DNA from: an uncultured Eubacteriales bacterium
GTDB taxonomy: Bacteria > Bacillota > Clostridia > Oscillospirales > CAG-272
Assembly (NCBI GenBank): GCA_958414825.1
Contig: CATYXQ010000015.1
Span: 1 to 35,983, forward strand
Length of the DNA stretch: 35,983 bases
Reading direction: 5' to 3'
In this document: in pieces, positions 1 to 6,708 of the stretch
How the letters are laid out: each line of letters starts with the position of its first letter
Position numbering within the stretch: the first letter of the stretch is position 1
The notes under the pieces: generated by a model
Told to the model about the DNA's origin: nothing
Database searches by the model: none
Seen by the model: only the letters and a program-made list of their open reading frames with translations
Translations under genes and position numbers: made by a program

Positions 1-805
1 TAGGTCTAATGGTTGAGTAATCGGTTATTGCTCGTTCGTAGGCTTTTCTCTTGGGCTTGGCAACGCCAAAGCTCTTTTCTTTTTCCGTCCACCAATCACG
101 AACGAGAGTGTTATAATATCGGTCATTATCAAGGATTTCGCCACCAAACACTCTGTCTAACAAAGTTATCGTGTTTTCGATATACCTTATCATTTCTTCG
201 GGAGCGTCAATTGCCATTCTTTTGATTCCTGCACGCAAGGAATATACACCGCTACCAAGCTTGAGGTCATCCTCCAAGGATTTCTCGTTAGAGAAGGTTC
301 TCTTAAGTTCCTCAGCAACGAGAGCAAATGTGTCATCGTTCTTCGTGTATGTAAAATTCATATCCTCGGAATACAGATTCCAACACAACTCCAAAAAAGA
401 TTCTGTAGAATTGAGCGGAGCGAATGCGTGCGCCAAAATAGTGGCGTAATATCGTTTCGTGCAACCTGACAAATACATTATTTTACCGTGCCTGCCGAGT
501 CTATCAATTACACCCGTGAGATATGTATAAATTTTCTGTGAGCCATATGAACCGATTAACTTTTTATAGATGCAATACCAAAAGGTATCCTCATCCGATC
601 TCCAAGTTTTTACGGCATTCACCATAGCAACAAAAACAAGTTGGTCATATCCTTGCGATATAGTGTTTCCCCAACCGCCATCATAGTTACGAAGCAAACA
701 ACCCGTGAAATCATATACACGAGCCAATTCTTCATCAGAAAACACATAGTTACCGACAAAGGTTTCTTTCATTGCTTCGCTGATCTTTGGTAACAACTCT
801 TTCAC
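1..805 (-). CDS. Unrecognised protein, N-terminal 268 residues (runs off left edge)
   Basis: An open frame reads leftwards from a GTG start at 803-805 without a stop to the window edge. An AGGAGG ribosome site (complement of 811-816) lies five bases upstream, which decides the start. The protein begins VKELLPKISEAMKETF and has no signal peptide or obvious membrane segment. It is rich in aromatic and acidic residues, with stretches such as YYATILAHAFAPLN and SFLELCWNLYSEDMNF. I do not recognise the family. It follows the HTH gene after 23 bases and shares its promoter, so the two form an operon. That arrangement is common for accessory or defence operons, but nothing in the visible part proves such a role. 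Base composition is lower in G+C than the host genes. Confidence 0.8.
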   Translation of the reverse strand, partial: MKELLPKISEAMKETFVGNYVFSDEELARVYDFTGCLLRNYDGGWGNTISQGYDQLVFVAMVNAVKTWRSDEDTFWYCIYKKLIGSYGSQKIYTYLTGVIDRLGRHGKIMYLSGCTKRYYATILAHAFAPLNSTESFLELCWNLYSEDMNFTYTKNDDTFALVAEELKRTFSNEKSLEDDLKLGSGVYSLRAGIKRMAIDAPEEMIRYIENTITLLDRVFGGEILDNDRYYNTLVRDWWTEKEKSFGVAKPKRKAYERAITDYSTIRP

Positions 806-828
806 GAGATCCTCCTAATAATGATTTG

Positions 829-1014
829 TTATTCTGCTGCGTTACCTTCTTTTACCCAAGCATCAACCTCGGATATCTTAAACTTCCAAAGTCTGCCGAC
901 CTTTGAGGCAGGCATTCCGCGCTTTGCAATCCAAGTTAAGACGGTATCACGGCTAACACCGAGATGCTCCATAATCTCTTTGAGAGAACACCATCTTTCT
1001 GTTTCGTTGTTCAT
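829..1014 (-). CDS. Excisionase-like helix-turn-helix DNA-binding protein, 61 aa
   Basis: A small single-domain DNA-binding protein of the excisionase / MerR-like HTH type. The chain reads MNNETERWCSLKEIMEHL, then a recognition-helix segment (GVSRDTVLTWIAKRGMPA), then the wing signature KVGRLWKFKISEVDAWV. That layout is standard for this family: the HTH sits at about residues 9-30 and the wing at 35-52. The start at 1014 is chosen because AAGGAGG lies five bases upstream; an in-frame ATG farther up has no such site. Proteins of this type act as recombination directionality factors or as regulators of a linked operon. It is the first gene of the leftward operon, and phased repeats lie just upstream of its promoter, which suggests autoregulation or element excision. 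Confidence 0.85.
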   Translation of the reverse strand: MNNETERWCSLKEIMEHLGVSRDTVLTWIAKRGMPASKVGRLWKFKISEVDAWVKEGNAAE

Positions 1015-1053
1015 ACGAACCTCCTTCGACATAAAGGTATAAGTACTTACTTT

Positions 1054-1082
1054 ATTATACAATATTTTTGGTATACTGTCAA
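1054..1082 (-). promoter_or_regulatory. Consensus sigma-A promoter for the HTH operon
   Basis: On the minus strand there is a perfect -35 TTGACA (1077-1082) and a perfect -10 TATAAT (1054-1059), separated by 17 bases. It reads into the HTH gene and the unknown gene beyond it. Confidence 0.9.
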
Positions 1083-1094
1083 TCTGTTATGAGA

Positions 1095-1121
1095 GTTTAT
1101 TGTGGGTTTATGAGGGTTTAT
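1095..1121. repeat. Three phased GTTTAT repeats upstream of the HTH promoter
   Basis: GTTTAT occurs at 1095-1100, 1106-1111 and 1116-1121, with centres 11 and 10 bases apart, so the copies face the same side of the helix. They lie 13-39 bases upstream of the -35 box at 1077-1082. The arrangement resembles binding sites for a small HTH protein such as the adjacent excisionase-like product; the link is inferred. Confidence 0.5.
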
Positions 1122-1122
1122 T

Positions 1123-1164
1123 GAAAAAGAAACTCATCGCCGACTTCTCTCCACGATGAGTTTC
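1123..1164 (-). terminator. Rho-independent terminator after the DUF6809-like gene
   Basis: An 11-bp perfect stem (GAAACTCATCG at 1129-1139 pairing with 1154-1164) is followed, on the minus strand, by TTTTTC at 1123-1128. It ends the TnpV/DUF6809 transcript before the HTH operon's promoter. Confidence 0.85.
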
Positions 1165-1169
1165 CATTT

Positions 1170-1436
1170 TTATTCTGACAAGGCTTCTATAGCTATTTGC
1201 ATTCCCAACTTGAATACATACTCGAAGATGGCTGCTTCTGAAAGGCTCATGTATTCGCTCCAACAATCGTGGAATTTCTCAAAAGTTTCTTTCTGTTCGT
1301 CCGTAAAACTCTTTTCCAAGTCCTCGTGATGCCGTGACATATAGCTGAGCAGTTCCTTCATCTCCTTGGAATTGGTTCGGCTATCCTCTTGCGGAATTAT
1401 GTTTCCATGCCAAAGTTCTTGAATGATTGACATCAT
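1170..1436 (-). CDS. DUF6809-like small protein, 88 aa
   Basis: A short, acidic, helical protein (MMSIIQELWHGNIIPQED...). The pattern of an N-terminal LWHGNI.P motif, a central glutamate/lysine-rich helix and a C-terminal FKLGMQIAIEAL resembles my memory of DUF6809, a family of unknown function found in Firmicute conjugative and mobilisable elements. Its ATG overlaps the stop of the TnpV-like gene in an ATGA arrangement, so translation is probably coupled. A GGAGG sits about eight bases upstream. A second ATG immediately follows the first and could also be used. Function is unknown; its value here is as a marker of mobile-element cargo. Confidence 0.7.
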   Translation of the reverse strand: MMSIIQELWHGNIIPQEDSRTNSKEMKELLSYMSRHHEDLEKSFTDEQKETFEKFHDCWSEYMSLSEAAIFEYVFKLGMQIAIEALSE

Positions 1437-1789
1437 TGATAGATCACCTCCCCCAAGACAATTTCTTCGGCACTTGCTTTGATGTTATTCATCTCGGCTG
1501 CCCATTGAAGCGCATCGTGTGCCTTCAGAGTTTCGTCTATGCCTTGTTCTTTGGCAAGGCGAGGAATTATGTCATCGAGCATCGCATGAGCCTGTAAGTC
1601 GATCTCGTGGAGATATTCGTTCAATCGTCCCTCGGTTAGCAGGGTGGTGTACGTTCCTCGACGGTGCTTTTTCATAAAGTCAAGGCGCAGGTTGGCGTAC
1701 TTGCCAAGAGGATAACTCGTCTGCTCGGGGAGCGCAAGATCGGGGTAGTAAAGTCCGTTATGTTCGGTATAAGTAATCTGATTTTTCAT
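1433..1789 (-). CDS. TnpV-like transposon protein, 118 aa
   Basis: It resembles the TnpV proteins encoded on clostridial transposons. It starts ITYTEHNGLYYPDLALPEQ, followed by PLGKYANLRL (the conserved .PLGKYG.MR region) and a C-terminal helix ending NNIKASAEEIVLGEVIYQ, close to the family's N.IKA.AEEI.L.E.IY tail. The length fits the usual 110-130 residues. The start at 1789 is chosen for AAAGGAT seven bases upstream and because the family begins at this point; a longer in-frame start exists at 1837. The biochemical role of TnpV is not established. Its presence supports the view that the left edge is mobile DNA. Confidence 0.75.
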   Translation of the reverse strand: MKNQITYTEHNGLYYPDLALPEQTSYPLGKYANLRLDFMKKHRRGTYTTLLTEGRLNEYLHEIDLQAHAMLDDIIPRLAKEQGIDETLKAHDALQWAAEMNNIKASAEEIVLGEVIYQ

Positions 1790-1931
1790 TGTAAATATCC
1801 TTTCTTGAGAATGTTTTCGTTTGGCATCAACTATCAAGGATATTCACTTAGGCGGTGCTCGGGCGTGATGCCAACAACAGTAAGTCAGCATCACAGATCA
1901 CCTGAACACCCGTTTTCTTCGAAAACGTAAA

Positions 1932-1973
1932 GAAATCCGAACCCTTCGCCTACCGGCTTTGGGTTCGGATTTC
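1932..1973 (-). terminator. Terminator hairpin after tRNA-Leu(CAG)
   Basis: A 13-bp perfect stem, GAAATCCGAACCC (1932-1944) with its complement (1961-1973), is followed on the minus strand by TTTACG. It lies eight bases beyond the tRNA 3' end. Confidence 0.75.
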
Positions 1974-1980
1974 TACTGTT

Positions 1981-2067
1981 TGGTGCGGGTAAGAGGACTT
2001 GAACCTCCACCGGATTGCTCCGACTAGAACCTGAATCTAGCGCGTCTGCCAATTCCGCCATACCCGC
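1981..2067 (-). tRNA. tRNA-Leu (anticodon CAG)
   Basis: An 87-nt class II tRNA with the 7-bp acceptor stem GCGGGTA/TACCCGC, a D-arm GGCGGAATTGGCAGACGC, anticodon loop TTCAGGT (anticodon CAG), a long variable arm and a T-arm GGTTCAAGTCC. The 3' CCA is encoded (1981-1983). The long variable arm and anticodon identify leucine. Its 3' end faces the accessory DNA at the left edge and is the likely attachment site. Confidence 0.97.
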
Positions 2068-2083
2068 GTATTTTGTACGGATT

Positions 2084-2335
2084 TTATTTGTTTTTCTGTC
2101 CGAGACAATTTGCGGCGTAAAGAACCGCAACCACTATGCCGCACACACAGTAGAGAATCACAAACTGCTTGAATATATTCAGCGCAATGCTCACGGCGGA
2201 AGCGAGCGGAACATTCCAGAGAACCGCAAAAACCGCAAAGCTGATAAAGAGGGCGATCAGCGTATAGAGCAGGGTGCTGACGACAACCGACTTCAGAGTT
2301 TTCCCTCTGAAGCTGAGCGGAAAAACTTTTTTCAT
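2084..2335 (-). CDS. Small two-helix membrane protein, 83 aa, unknown function
   Basis: A basic N-terminus (MKKVFPLSFRGKTLKS) leads into two hydrophobic segments, about residues 17-42 (VVVSTLLYTLIALFISFAVF) and 57-77 (FVILYCVCGIVVAVLYAA), with a short basic tail QKNK. The N-terminus would be cytoplasmic, giving an N-in/C-in hairpin. GGAGG lies about eight bases before the ATG. It sits between two tRNA-Leu genes in the same direction and may be transcribed by read-through from the upstream tRNA promoter. I do not recognise the family. Confidence 0.7.
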   Translation of the reverse strand: MKKVFPLSFRGKTLKSVVVSTLLYTLIALFISFAVFAVLWNVPLASAVSIALNIFKQFVILYCVCGIVVAVLYAANCLGQKNK

Positions 2336-2352
2336 TCGGCGTCCTCCGCAGT

Positions 2353-2387
2353 TTAAAATGAAAGGGCAAGCGAACGCTCGCCTGCCC
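2353..2387 (-). terminator. Terminator after tRNA-Leu(GAG)
   Basis: A 10-bp stem with one G-U pair (arms 2364-2373 and 2378-2387, four-base loop) is followed on the minus strand by TTTCATTTT. It starts two bases past the encoded CCA of the tRNA. Confidence 0.75.
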
Positions 2388-2388
2388 C

Positions 2389-2473
2389 TGGTGCGAGAAA
2401 CGGGACTTGAACCCGTACGGAGAAATCCACACGCCCCTCAAACGTGCGCGTCTGCCAGTTCCGCCACTCTCGC
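2389..2473 (-). tRNA. tRNA-Leu (anticodon GAG)
   Basis: An 85-nt class II tRNA with acceptor stem GCGAGAG/CTCTCGC, D-arm GCGGAACTGGCAGACGC, anticodon stem CACGT/GCGTG with loop TTGAGGG (anticodon GAG), a long variable arm, a T-arm GGGTTCAAGTCCC and encoded CCA (2389-2391). The D-arm is nearly the same as in the CAG tRNA nearby. Confidence 0.97.
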
Positions 2474-2496
2474 ATACAGACATAAGGCACTTTTAT

Positions 2497-2525
2497 ATTA
2501 TATAAACCTAAAGCGGAAATGTCAA
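2497..2525 (-). promoter_or_regulatory. Consensus promoter for the tRNA-Leu(GAG) gene
   Basis: The minus strand carries a perfect -35 TTGACA (2520-2525) and a perfect -10 TATAAT (2497-2502) with a 17-base spacer, reading into the tRNA 24 bases downstream. This strength fits a stable-RNA gene. Confidence 0.92.
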
Positions 2526-2598
2526 TACCTTTTATAGATTTTCTTTTAAAAATTTGTCGGGCGTATGCGAAACTTTTGAAAAGAAATGCCGTCCCGCC

Positions 2599-2627
2599 TT
2601 GATTATGGAAGCGCTTTGTGCTATACT
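2599..2627 (+). promoter_or_regulatory. Promoter of the asnB-murE operon
   Basis: A -35-like TTGATT (2599-2604), a 17-base spacer and a -10 TATACT (2622-2627). Transcription would start near 2634, giving an untranslated leader of about 115 bases before asnB. Confidence 0.7.
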
Positions 2628-2638
2628 ATACTGTAAGT

Positions 2639-2713
2639 TTCCGCGCGCAGATGAAATGGGCTTCGGGCGTCGAACCGGGACGTTTTCGCCTTTTTGCGCT
2701 TCGGCGCGCGGAA
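2639..2713 (+). promoter_or_regulatory. Structured 5' leader of the asnB operon
   Basis: A perfect 10-bp G+C-rich inverted repeat, TTCCGCGCGC (2639-2648) and GCGCGCGGAA (2704-2713), encloses about 55 bases that can fold further. It begins within a few bases of the predicted transcription start and ends about 20 bases before the ribosome site. No known riboswitch class was recognised. Confidence 0.4.
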
Positions 2714-2747
2714 TTTCGGATTTTCAAAGACAGTAGGGGACGGATGT

Positions 2748-4601
2748 ATGTGCGGATTTGTCGGATTCAGCGGCCATCTCGGATATAAACGCGAGGTATT
2801 GAACAATATGATGGATCTGATTGTCCATCGCGGGCCGAACAGCGCGGGAGAATATACGGACGCCGATATGGCGCTCGGTTTTCGGCGCCTGAGCATCATC
2901 GATCTTGCCGACGGCGCGCAGCCTATGTTTAATGAGACGCGCAGTCTTGTTGCGGTTTATAATGGGGAAATTTATAATTTTCTGCAGTTGAAAGCGGAAC
3001 TGGAGGCCGCAGGTCATGTCTTTGCCACGCGGTGTGACAGCGAAGTGCTGCTGCACGGCTATGAGCAGTGGGGACGCGGGCTGGTTGAGCGTCTGCGCGG
3101 CATGTTTGCCTTTGTCATCTGGGACAAAAAGGAAAAGAAGCTCTTCGGCGCGCGCGATATGTTCGGTATCAAGCCCTTTTATTACACGACGACGCGCGAG
3201 GGGGAATTTTTGTTCGCCTCTGAGATCAAGAGTATGCTTGCGCATCCGAATTTTGTCCGCGCGGTCAATAAAAACGCGCTGCTGCCCTACTTGAGCTTTC
3301 AGTACAGCGCCACGGAGGAGACCTTTTTTGAGGGTGTGTATAAGCTTCCGCCCGCGCACTTTTTTGAGTGGCAGAACGGCAGCCTTTCAATGGAGCGGTA
3401 TTGGGACGTGAAGTTTGAGCCGGTGGATGAGAGCTTTGAAGCGTGCTCGGAGCGTCTGGATCGGATTGTGCACGAGTCGGTGGAGGCGCACCGAATCAGC
3501 GATGTTCCGGTCGGCTCGTTTTTGTCGGGCGGCGTGGATTCGAGCTATATTACCGCCTGTCTGATGCCCGGCGAAACTTTTTCGGTGGGCTTTGAGGGCG
3601 AAAATGAAAAATTCAACGAAACGGGCGAGGCAAAGGAACTCTCCGAGCTTCTCGGTATCAAAAGCGTTCGCCGTATGATTACGGCTGACGAGTGCTTTGA
3701 GGCCTTTCCCTCGATTCAGTATCATATGGACGAACCGCAGTCCAATCCCTCCAGCGTGCCGCTCTGGTTTTTGGCCGAGCTTGCTTCGCGCGATGTGACG
3801 GTTGTGCTTTCCGGAGAGGGGGCGGATGAGATTTTTGCGGGGTATGAGTGGTATGACGAAACGCCGATGATGCGCCGCTATAAAAAGGCGCCGCAGTTCT
3901 TGCGCGTCGCCGCCGCGCGTATCGCCAAAGCCCTTCCGTATTTTAAAGGCCATGACTTCATCATCAAAAGCAGCGGTCGGCCTGAGGATTATTTTATCGG
4001 TCAGGCGATGATTTTCAAGGAAAAGGAAGCAAAGGCCGTTTTGCGCGAGGAATACCGGGACGGTGAGCGCGTGCGTGACATTACCGGCCGCATTTATGAC
4101 CGCGTATCCGGCAGGGATGAACTGACCAAAAAGCAGTATCTCGATCTCATGCTCTGGCTGCCGGGCGATATTCTGCTCAAGGCGGACAAGATGAGCATGG
4201 CGCATTCACTGGAGCTTCGCGTGCCTTTTCTCGACCGCGAGGTCATGAAGATGGCCGAGGGGATTCCCGCAAAGTATAAGATTACGCCTGAGAATACAAA
4301 GTATGTGCTGCGCCACGCAGCCAACCGCACGCTACCGGACGCATGGGCTAACCGACCGAAAAAGGGATTCCCGGTGCCGATCCGTCTTTGGCTGCGCGAG
4401 GAAAAGTATGTCCAGATCGTGCGCCGGTATTTTGAAAGCGCGTATGCATCCGAGTTTTTTGACACTGACGCGCTGATCGCCATGCTGGAGGCCCATGCTG
4501 CGGGACGGCAGAACAACGCGCGCAAAATCTGGACGGTTTTTACGTTCCTTGTTTGGTACAAGCGCTTTTTCATTGATTTTATTTTGCCCGTGTATAACTG
4601 A
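2748..4601 (+). CDS. asnB: Asparagine synthase (glutamine-hydrolysing), AsnB/AsnH type, 617 aa
   Basis: It transfers glutamine amide nitrogen to an aspartyl-type carboxylate via an adenylated intermediate. Cys2 directly after the start Met (MCGFVGFSG) is the glutaminase nucleophile, which fixes the start at 2748. An N-terminal class II glutaminase domain (about 1-210) is followed by the ATP-pyrophosphatase synthetase domain. The PPi loop is SGGVDSSY (about 258-265), with later motifs LSGEGADEIFAGY and LKADKMSMAHSLELRVPFLD. Length matches the 610-630 residue clostridial and Bacillus enzymes. It is the first gene of a cell-wall operon. By analogy with Enterococcus faecium AsnH, which amidates the D-Asp cross-bridge, and Bacillus AsnB, which amidates diaminopimelate, the substrate may be a peptidoglycan precursor rather than free aspartate. 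That substrate assignment is inference. Confidence 0.93.
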   Translation: MCGFVGFSGHLGYKREVLNNMMDLIVHRGPNSAGEYTDADMALGFRRLSIIDLADGAQPMFNETRSLVAVYNGEIYNFLQLKAELEAAGHVFATRCDSEVLLHGYEQWGRGLVERLRGMFAFVIWDKKEKKLFGARDMFGIKPFYYTTTREGEFLFASEIKSMLAHPNFVRAVNKNALLPYLSFQYSATEETFFEGVYKLPPAHFFEWQNGSLSMERYWDVKFEPVDESFEACSERLDRIVHESVEAHRISDVPVGSFLSGGVDSSYITACLMPGETFSVGFEGENEKFNETGEAKELSELLGIKSVRRMITADECFEAFPSIQYHMDEPQSNPSSVPLWFLAELASRDVTVVLSGEGADEIFAGYEWYDETPMMRRYKKAPQFLRVAAARIAKALPYFKGHDFIIKSSGRPEDYFIGQAMIFKEKEAKAVLREEYRDGERVRDITGRIYDRVSGRDELTKKQYLDLMLWLPGDILLKADKMSMAHSLELRVPFLDREVMKMAEGIPAKYKITPENTKYVLRHAANRTLPDAWANRPKKGFPVPIRLWLREEKYVQIVRRYFESAYASEFFDTDALIAMLEAHAAGRQNNARKIWTVFTFLVWYKRFFIDFILPVYN

Positions 4602-4716
4602 CGGGCGTGCGTTTGGATACGGCTTTGCTGTTTCCAGGTGCGCGGCGGGAAAGCCTTCGCTTTCTTTCACGCATTGAAATTCTGGAGTCCGGCGGCGTCC
4701 GGATAAAGAGGCGGAC

Positions 4717-5952
4717 ATGAAAAAATTGAATTTGAATCTCATTCCCGTGCTGCTCGGCGCGGATCAGAACTGCTATAACGTGGCGCGCGCGTTTCACGAG
4801 GCGTACGGCCTTACCTCGTATGCGCTCGGACGCTATGAGATCGGCATCACGCAGCACACGAAAATCGTCAGGTTTCAGGCTGTGGAAAATCTGAATACCG
4901 ACGACGTGTTTATGATGGCTATGGACGATTTTGCCAAGCGTCATTCGGATTCCACGCTGATTGCGCTCGGATGCACGGACGAATATGCGGCGCTTTTGAT
5001 TCGGCACCGGGCGGAGCTTGAGGATCGTTATATCATTCCGTATATCGACGAGCCGCTGATGAAGCAGCTGGTTGACAAGGCGGATTTTTATGAAATGTGC
5101 GGCCGTTACGGCATCAAATTTCCGAAAACCGTTGTGCTGGCCGCGCCTGCCTCCGCCGAGGAACTCACAGCGGAAAAGCTCGGTTTTTCCTATCCGATTA
5201 TTGTAAAGCCTTCGTCCAGCATCGATTACTGGCATCATCCGTTTGACGGGATGAAGAAGGTCTATGTGTCCCAGAGTGCGGAGGAGACAGAAAAAATTGT
5301 GCGGACTGTTTATGACAGCGGGTATACCGAACGGATGATTTTACAGGACAGAGTTGCCGGAAGCGATGCGAACATGCGCGTTCTGACTGCGTATGTCGGC
5401 AAGGATCACAAGGTCAAGATGATGTGCCTCGGTCATGTGCTCCTGGAGGAACATACCCCCAAAGGCCTTGGCAATCACGCGGCTATTATTACGGAATACA
5501 ATCCGGAACTGACGGCGCGCTTTCGCGCCATGCTGGAGGATATCGGATACCGCGGCTTTGCCAATTTCGATATTAAATATGATGACCGCGACGGAAATCT
5601 GTATGCGTTCGAGATCAATCTGAGACAGGGGCGCAGTAATTATTATGTCACGGCGAGCGGATTCAATATTGCAAAATATCTCGTAGAGGATTATGTTTTG
5701 TGCTGCGAGATCCCCTACGCCGAGGCCAGGGAACCCTGTTTTTGGCATTATGTTCCGCGCGGGGTCATTTATCGCTATGCCAACCGCGCCGCAGTTGACG
5801 AGGCGCGCGCGCTTGCACGGCAGGGAAAAGAAGCTTCTTCCCTCTGGTATCGCTATGATGTGCGCCTGAATCCGCTGCGCGCGCTGTATTTGCTCGTACA
5901 CGGTCGGCGGTTCTATAAAAAGTATAAAACCTACTGCCCGAAGCAGGATTGA
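4717..5952 (+). CDS. ATP-grasp carboxylate-amine ligase, probable D-aspartate ligase, 411 aa
   Basis: The chain starts LNLIPVLLGADQNCYNVARA, FHEAYGLTSYALGRYEIG, the pre-ATP-grasp pattern I associate with the D-aspartate ligase group (Aslfm of Enterococcus faecium, about 400 residues). The ATP-grasp core follows: FSYPIIVKPSSS (about 163-174, lysine for ATP), MILQDRVAGSDANMRV, and the metal-binding region FANFDIKYDDRDGNLYAFEIN near 280-305. Such enzymes activate the beta-carboxylate of D-Asp as acyl-phosphate and join it to the epsilon-amine of the stem-peptide Lys. The next gene encodes an aspartate/glutamate racemase, the expected source of D-Asp, and asnB lies upstream; this supports the substrate call. 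The ATG has AGAGG upstream. Other ATP-grasp ligases of this fold remain possible. It is soluble, with a basic C-terminus. Confidence 0.72.
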   Translation: MKKLNLNLIPVLLGADQNCYNVARAFHEAYGLTSYALGRYEIGITQHTKIVRFQAVENLNTDDVFMMAMDDFAKRHSDSTLIALGCTDEYAALLIRHRAELEDRYIIPYIDEPLMKQLVDKADFYEMCGRYGIKFPKTVVLAAPASAEELTAEKLGFSYPIIVKPSSSIDYWHHPFDGMKKVYVSQSAEETEKIVRTVYDSGYTERMILQDRVAGSDANMRVLTAYVGKDHKVKMMCLGHVLLEEHTPKGLGNHAAIITEYNPELTARFRAMLEDIGYRGFANFDIKYDDRDGNLYAFEINLRQGRSNYYVTASGFNIAKYLVEDYVLCCEIPYAEAREPCFWHYVPRGVIYRYANRAAVDEARALARQGKEASSLWYRYDVRLNPLRALYLLVHGRRFYKKYKTYCPKQD

Positions 5953-5961
5953 GGTGAGCAT

Positions 5962-6666
5962 ATGACAAAGCCGAAGATACTCGGCGTTCTCGGCGGGCTC
6001 GGACCGATGGCGAGCGTATATTTTTATGAACTCATTACGTCCCTGACCCGTGCGGACTGCGATCAGGCGCATATCAGCCTCCTTTTGTCCAGCTTTGCGC
6101 ATACGCCCGACCGGACGGCCTATATCCTGAACGCCGCCGCGCCGGATCCGACGCCCGACATGGTGGACGCCGCGCGGCGGCTGGAGGCTGCAGGCGCGCA
6201 GATTTTGGCAATGCCCTGCAATACGGCGCATTATTTTTATGACGCGGTGGCGCGCAGCGTCGGAATTCCGATGCTGAACATTATCGACGAGACGCTGCGT
6301 CTGCTCGCTGTGCGCGGTGCGAAGCGGATCGGTCTGCTTGCCACAGAGGGAACCGTGCGCGCGGGCACCTATCCGCTCCATGCGGAAAAATTTGGAATTG
6401 TGTGCGTTATGCCCGACGATGCGGAGCAAAAGGCGCTTTCCGACATTATTTACGGGCAGATTAAATCAGGCAGGGAGCCGGATTTTGAGCAGTTTTTACA
6501 GGTGGCCGATTCACTGTCGGCAAAAGGCTGCGATCATCTTGTGCTCGGCTGTACCGAGCTTTCGTTGTTTTGCCGCAGTCATGCGCTCGACGATCGCTTT
6601 GTGGATTCGCTTTATGCGCTGGCGCGGGCGGCTGTGCTGGCCTGCGGCAAAGAACTGAATGCCTGA
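5962..6666 (+). CDS. Aspartate/glutamate racemase family protein, 234 aa
   Basis: A cofactor-independent amino-acid racemase of the Asp/Glu racemase superfamily. The N-terminus KILGVLGGLGPMASVYFYE is the classic aspartate racemase opening. The two catalytic cysteines lie in MPCNTAHYF (Cys86) and LGCTELSLF (Cys197). Length is normal (about 230). The NTAHYFYD context and the GGLGPMA start favour aspartate racemase over MurI glutamate racemase. It starts nine bases after the ligase gene with AGGTGAG upstream. In this setting it would make D-Asp for the neighbouring ligase. Substrate is inferred from context. Confidence 0.85.
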   Translation: MTKPKILGVLGGLGPMASVYFYELITSLTRADCDQAHISLLLSSFAHTPDRTAYILNAAAPDPTPDMVDAARRLEAAGAQILAMPCNTAHYFYDAVARSVGIPMLNIIDETLRLLAVRGAKRIGLLATEGTVRAGTYPLHAEKFGIVCVMPDDAEQKALSDIIYGQIKSGREPDFEQFLQVADSLSAKGCDHLVLGCTELSLFCRSHALDDRFVDSLYALARAAVLACGKELNA

Positions 6667-6708
6667 GTTGTCTCAGAGGAGCAAATATTTCGGAAAAGGA
6701 GAAAACGT

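Larger units (their letters stand above)
1..1930. mobile_element. Right end of an integrated accessory element next to tRNA-Leu
   Basis: All genes here point left and are A+T-richer than the rest of the window. Two (TnpV-like, DUF6809-like) belong to families I associate with clostridial conjugative or mobilisable elements, and a third is excisionase-like. The block ends beside the 3' end of a tRNA-Leu gene, a common integration target. No integrase or second att copy is visible; they would lie beyond the left edge. The exact boundary is not determined: the hairpin at 1932-1973 could belong to either side. Confidence 0.5.

Noticed and set aside
1891..2130. Open frames across the tRNA-Leu genes and their terminators
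   Set aside because: They overlap the tRNAs and hairpins and have no ribosome site or coding character.
2655..2700. T-box-like segment (GTCGAACCGGGACG) in the asnB leader
   Set aside because: It only loosely resembles the TGGAACCGCG T-box core, and the leader (about 115 bases) is too short for a full T-box with stem I.
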